A stretch of 64,000 bases of DNA, taken from Peromyscus leucopus (lineage: Eukaryota; Chordata; Mammalia; Rodentia; Cricetidae). Where the stretch lies: the NCBI RefSeq assembly GCF_004664715.2, contig NC_051075.1, positions 29,904,504 to 29,968,503 on the forward strand. Direction: 5' to 3'. The notes beneath the pieces were generated by a model. It did no database searches, had not been told where the DNA came from, and saw only the letters and a program-made list of their open reading frames with translations. This document shows positions 59,161-64,000 of the stretch, one piece after another. Positions within the stretch are counted from its first letter, which is position 1, and every line of letters begins with the position of its first letter. Position numbers and translations under genes: made by a program.

Positions 59161-60440
59161 CTTCCCCTTTTCTTTTTCTCAAAAAGGATGGTTTTAACTT
59201 TAACATAGTAAAATTACATACAACAAAACAATTATCAAGCAAGAATTATAGTTATAATATCTAGTCTATTTGTATTTGGCAAAATTAAAGAAGATATCCT
59301 ATCTATCCTATATTTGTGAGTCTAAGGTTTTATATCTAACTTATCTTTTATCATAACTAGGGAAATTACAACTACCTCGTCTTCAACTACATCAAAGAAC
59401 TCAGAAGGATACAGTATTACCTATGTAAACAAGAAATGCATTATAAGCAACTTTCAAAAATCTCGAAAGACAAAGACACCTGACTGGACAGTCATCCAAG
59501 GTTCCTCTGTAAAGCTGGGGCATCTGTCTTTAGCCCATAGGTCTAGAGTCTCTCAGTCACTTTTTTTTGTATTCTCAAGACACAGATATATTTCCAATTA
59601 TATGGCAGCATCCCAGAAGGCTGAGGCAGGGTTCTCCAGAAGGTAGTATATGTTTTTAATCATCATCCAATGTACGGTATGGTTTCTCCCACAGCCAGGA
59701 TCTAGGTGTGGATAAATTCCACTCACTATCACCCCTATTGGCCCATTAGTAAAATTTTTACTTCCAGTTCCAAAGGCTTAAGTTTTTTGTTCTGGAAGCT
59801 TTTGCTCCAGACAGGGCAAAGCTTCTTCCAGGAGCCACAATAAACATTCCATTGAACTGGACACTCAGTATTTCCCCAGGCCACTTTCAGTTTCTGTTAC
59901 ACTTAACCCAACAGGCTAACAAAGGAATAAAGTGTTAGGAAGGCTGCTTGAACCAGATTACCAAGGGGAAATTGGATTCCATATCCACAATGGAATGGAG
60001 GTGTGAAAGTTTATGTCTGGAGTGCAGCAGATCCTTTAGTGTGTCTTTTGGTGCTGTCCTGTTCTGTGATTATTGTCTACAGCAAATTATAACAATCTAA
60101 TCCACCAGGACAACAAAGGTCACCAACTTCAGGAATGAAGGTATGAGTCACTCTTTCAGGAAAAGAGTTAAGACTTGCTGAAGTGCTTGCTGAAGTTGAA
60201 GGAAATGCAACATGAGTAGTATAGGAAGGTAATTATAAATACCAACTAAGGCCATATAACCAGTTGCAGAAATAAGGATTATAAATGGCATGAGTGTTTC
60301 TGCTGTATTTTGTTAAAAAATATGTTTATGAAGATATTTGTGCATTCTCTCTGTGTTTCTTATCATTTAATGTAAAATCAATAAAGAGAATATCAGTTGT
60401 TATATTTAAGTTTGAGATAAGTAAAGGAATATTACTCAAG
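59161..60440 (-). mobile_element. Internal 3' region of the ERVK-like element, with polypurine tract
   Basis: The minus strand ends in GAGAAAAAGAAAAGGGGAAG (59161-59180), a polypurine tract adjoining the LTR, preceded by about 1.25 kb of non-coding-looking AT-rich internal sequence. I recall similar sequence in the rodent mys/MYSERV group but cannot confirm. No env or pol frame is seen. The left boundary near 60440 is approximate. Confidence 0.65.
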
Positions 60441-60455
60441 GGACATTGCCATCTA

Positions 60456-60772
60456 GACTTGTGGTGATATATTGTGTCCCCCAATATATTATACACCCTA
60501 ATAAACTTATCTGAGGACCAGAGAACAGAATAGCCAATAGATTAGACATAGAGGCCAGACAGTGATTGTACATGTCTTTAATGCCTAAATCTGGAGGCAG
60601 AGATCCATCCAGATCTCTGTGAGTTCAAGATCACACTGGAAACAGAACCAGGCAGTGGTGGCACACACCTTTAATCCCAGGAAGCAATGTGCAGGACACA
60701 AAATGATATATAAGGCATGAGGAAACAGGAAATCTCTCTCTTTAGGCTGAATAAATATCATATTTGTCTGAC
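60456..60772 (+). mobile_element. LTR-like element (family B) with B1-like modules, sense
   Basis: TGGTGATATATTGTGTCCCC, CTAATAAACTTATCTGAGGACCAG, GGCAGAGATCCATCCAGATCTCTG (B1-like), CAGGCAGTGGTGGCACACACC (second B1-like), ATATAAGGCATGAGG. It is the sense counterpart of 35392-35847, truncated at the right. Confidence 0.65.
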
Positions 60773-60779
60773 TGTATCT

Positions 60780-62168
60780 GTGTGATCTCACTCAGGATGA
60801 TTTCTTTTTGTTCCATCCATTTAAATATACATCATTATTTCATTTTAATGGCTGCACAACATTCCACCATGAAACAATACTACATATTTTTTATCCAGCC
60901 AATTATTGCAGAGTATTTAGATTGTTTCCAATTTCTATTATTAACAGACCTATTATGAATCTTGTTTGTAATATGTTATGTAGATATTCTATTATGAATA
61001 GGCTATTATGACTTCAGCATCAGTTAAGGTGGTTGATCAAATGTCTGTGTGGTAGGAAGAAGTATTCTTTGTTTATATTCTGGATCTTGAGGTAGATTGA
61101 TTTCCATCTTACTGAGAAAATGCCACACTGATTTCAGGGTAGCTTTAAAGGTTTGCACGCTAAGCAGCAATGGATGAGTATTTCCCTTATTCTACATCCT
61201 TGCCAGCATGTGCCACAGCACTTTGTTGTTCTTTTTTGTTGCTGTTGTTCAGAAAGTCTTTTTGTGTGCCCTTGAGGTCAAGGCTATTTCAAACTTTCTT
61301 TTCTTTCGGGTCCAGTGTATCTAGATTTATGTTGAGGTTTTTGATCCATTTAAAGTTGAGTTTTGTGTTGGATAGTAGGTATGGATCTTTTGGGATTCTT
61401 CTACTTGCAGATATTCAGTTTTACCAGACATCCTTTGTTGAACATTCTGTCTTCTTTCCAGTGAGTATTTCTGCCTTTTTAATAAAAATATTAGTTGTCC
61501 GTAAGTGTGTGGATTTATGTCTGTGACTTTAGTTCTATTCCACTGAGCAGTGTTTCAGATTTTGTTCCAACACCATGCTGTTTTTGTTGCTAATGCTCTT
61601 TAGTACAACTTGAAATTGGTGATGATGATACCTCCAGCAGTCCTATTATTATTAAAGATCTTTTTCTAGTTATCCTTGCATTTTTGTTTTTCCCTATGAA
61701 GCAGAAAATTGTTCTTTCAAGGTATTTGAATAAATATTGGAAATTTGATTGGGGTTGCTTTGAATGTCTAGACTCCTTTTGGCAGAACTACCATTGCTGC
61801 ATGTTACTCCTAATGATCCAGGAGCATGAGAGATCCTGACATTTCCTGATATCTTGTTCAATTTCTTTCTTCAATGACTTGAAGTTTTTATCACATACAT
61901 CTTTTGCTTGCTTGATTAGAAATACCTAAAGATATTTTATATTATTTAAGGCTATTATGAAATCCCTGATTATTTTCTCAGGTTTTTTTTTGTATATAGG
62001 AAAACTACTGATTTGTGAGTTAATTTTGTATCCAGCTAATTTGCTGAAAGTGTTTATCAACTATAAATTTTTGGTGGAATTTTTGTGATCACTTGTGTAC
62101 ACTATCATATTGTCTGCAAACAAAAATACTTTAACTTCTTCAGTAACAATATATATATCTAATTGAGC
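60780..62168 (-). mobile_element. L1 ORF2 3' part, antisense, diverged
   Basis: ATCTCACTCAGGATGATTTC, TCTTGAGGTAGATTGATTTCC, TTATGTTGAGGTTTTTGATCCATTTA, ACCTCCAGCAG and AGCTAATTTGCTGAAAGTG are antisense ORF2 from its C-terminus back into the RT domain, with some deletions. The 3' UTR is missing at the left, where a family-B LTR lies. It meets sense L1 at about 62168. Confidence 0.85.
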
Positions 62169-64000
62169 TATATCAGTTTACAGATGAAAAATGGTACATA
62201 ACAACTTACACTGAAGAAATACAGAGAATCATAAAGACATATTTTAAAAACCTGTAATCTACCAAATTGGGGAATCTAAAGAAGATCCATAGTTTTCTTG
62301 ATACATACCAATTATCAAAGTTAAAATAAGGTCAGGTAAGTAATTTAAACTGATAATAACCCTTACTGAAACAAAAGCAATAATTAAAATTCTACTGAGC
62401 AAAACAAGTCCAGGTCAAGAAGGTTTTGAAGCAGAATTTTACCAAACTTTCAAAGAAGAGTTAAGGCCACTACTACTCAGATTAGTCCACAAAATGGAAA
62501 CAGAAAAGATATTGCCAAATTAGTTTTTTTTTTAATTTGTTTTAATTTTAATTTATTTTTTATTACATATCAGCCACGGATTCCCCTGTCCTCCCTCCTC
62601 CCGCCTCCCCCTCCCCAGGCCTCCCCCCAGCCCATTCCCCATTCCCATCTACTCCAGAGCAAGGACTCCTCTGGGGATTCAGCTCAACCTGGTAGATTCA
62701 GTCCAGGTAGGTCCAGTCCCCTCCTCCCAGGCTGAGCAAAGTGTCCCTGCATAGGCTCCAGGTTCCAAACAGCCAGCTCATGCACTAAGGACAGGTCCAG
62801 GTCCCATTGCCTGGGTGCCTCCCAAACAGTTCAAGCTAATCAACTGTCTCACTTATCCAGAGGGCCTGATCCAGTTGGGGCCTCCTCAGCTATTGGTTCA
62901 TAGTTCATGTGTTTCCACTACTTTGACTATTCATCCCTGTGCTTTTTCCAATCTGGGTCTCAACAAATCTCGTTCATACAGTCCCTCCTCTTTCTCGCCG
63001 ATTGGACTCCCGGAGCTCCACCTGGGGTCTGGCCGTGGATCTCTGCATCTGCTTCCATCAGTAATTGGTTGAGATTTCTAGCATGACAGTTAGGGTGTTT
63101 GGCCATCCTCTCACCAGAGTAGATCAGTTTGGGCTTTCTCTCAACCATTGTCAGCAGTCTATTGTGGAGGTATCTTTATGGATTTCTCAGGACCTCTCTA
63201 GCACTTTGCTTCTTCCTATTTCCGTGGGGTCGTCATTTATCATGGTCTCTTTTCCCTTGTTTTCACTCTCTGTTCTCGATGCAGCTGGGGTCTCCTGCTC
63301 CCCTAAGCTCTTTTTCCCTCGACCCTTGCCCTTCATTACCTCCCCCCACACACACATCCAGTTTGCTCATTTGGATCTCATTCATTTCTCTGTCATTGGG
63401 CAATCCCTGTGTCTTTCTTAGGGTCCTGTTTTCTAGGTAGCCTCCCTGGATTTGTGAGTAGAAGTCAGGTCATCCTTTGTTTTACGTCTAGTATCCTCCT
63501 ATGAGTGAGTACATACCATGTTTGTTTTTCTGAGTCTGAGTTATGACACTCAGGATATCCTGAGTGAGGTAAGCCAAATTAGTTTTGTAAGACCACAATT
63601 ACCCAGATATCCAAACCACATAAAATCCCAACAAAGAAACAGAATTACAGACCATATTCCCTTGATGCAGGGATGCATCAATATGTGTAAGATAAAAGCT
63701 ATAATCCATCATATAAACAAAGTGCAAGAAAAAAGCTGCATGATCTTTTTGTTAGATGGAGAAAAGTCCTTTAACCAAATCTAATAGCCCTTCATGACAA
63801 AATTCCTTGGAAAATTAGGTATATAAAGGATATACTTCAACCGAAAAAAGGCGTGTACAGCAAGCTCAGAGGTAATATCAACTTAAATGGAGAGAAATTC
63901 AAAACAATTCCACTGAAATATGAAATACAAAAAGACTGTCCACTCTCGCCTTATCTATTCAATAAAGTACTTGAAGTCTTAGAAAATAAGGCAACTATTG
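62169..64000 (+). pseudogene. L1 ORF2 fragment (linker and RT), sense, interrupted, runs off the window
   Basis: AACACTGAAGAAATACAG-like sequence, then ACTTTCAAAGAAGAGTTAAG (ORF2 between endonuclease and RT). After the inserted L1 comes ATCCATCATATAAACAAAGTGC, and near 63935 the RT stretch CPLSPYLFN-like (here CPLSPYLFNKVLEVLE, with the first residues altered). Stops and indels abound. With 60780-62168 it forms a second large inverted L1. Confidence 0.82.
62528..63572 (-). mobile_element. L1, 5'-truncated, antisense, inserted in older L1
   Basis: T-rich edge, CAGCCACGGATTCCCCTG, the 3' UTR, then the end of ORF2 at the right (CATGTTTGTTTTTCTGAGTC). The 14-bp target duplication GCCAAATTAGTTTT is exact at 62514-62527 and 63573-63586. 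Its last 16 bases are inverted (see findings). Plus frames at 62815-63072 and 63065-63421 are antisense frames of the 3' UTR. Confidence 0.95.

Noticed and set aside
1..64000. tRNA, rRNA or other non-coding RNA genes; replication origins; bacterial-type operons or attachment sites
   Set aside because: None seen. The only tRNA-like sequences are B2/B3 SINE heads and retroviral primer sites.

Overview
This window looks like gene-poor chromosomal DNA from a rodent, probably a cricetid (hamster, vole or deer mouse group). The B1 SINEs carry an AGGAAAGGCGCAAAGC variant that, from memory, is typical of cricetids rather than of mouse or rat. L1 LINEs, B2/B3 SINEs, several rodent LTR families, a URR1-type hAT element and long GA/TG/CA microsatellites make up most of the rest. 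I found no intact host protein-coding gene, no RNA gene, no CpG island, and nothing prokaryotic such as an operon or CRISPR array. The open frames are either pieces of L1 ORF1/ORF2 or endogenous retroviral gag-pro-pol, or short frames without recognisable coding character. Family names were assigned from memory of consensus motifs, without a database.

Layout. 1-2.5 kb: no recognised feature. 2.5-4.1 kb: a GC-rich repeat block and an old antisense L1 ORF1. 4.1-4.7 kb: an LTR with a decayed tRNA-Lys primer-binding site and a short leader ending in AATAAA plus poly(A). 4.87-10.36 kb: one L1 split by inversion, its 3' part antisense and its 5'UTR-ORF1-5' ORF2 part sense, with a B1 inside ORF1. 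10.8-15 kb: an LTR, then a long rodent repeat holding two L1 insertions, one sitting in the poly(A) of the other. 15-25.9 kb: scattered old L1, solo LTRs and B1s. 26-29.6 kb: a degraded antisense L1 with an LTR inside. 29.6-43 kb: an LTR interrupted by an L1 3' end, then SINEs, LTRs and ancient L1/hAT remnants. 43-49.6 kb: the least repetitive part, with two clean B1 insertions. 49.6-58.8 kb: ERVL-type sequence, most notably a provirus skeleton (LTR, leucine-type primer-binding site, gag, protease, reverse transcriptase) broken by several nested insertions. 58.8-60.4 kb: 3' LTR and adjoining internal DNA of an antisense ERVK-like element. 60.5-64 kb: another LTR and a second large inverted L1, itself hit by a younger L1.

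No genes work together here. The biology in the window is a record of retrotransposition, and exact target-site duplications at several loci allow the order of insertions to be read. The most useful observations are the nested ERVL locus, the L1-into-L1-poly(A) pair, three L1 5' inversions plus one 16-bp micro-inversion, and a pair of antisense open frames that recur in four copies of the L1 3' UTR.
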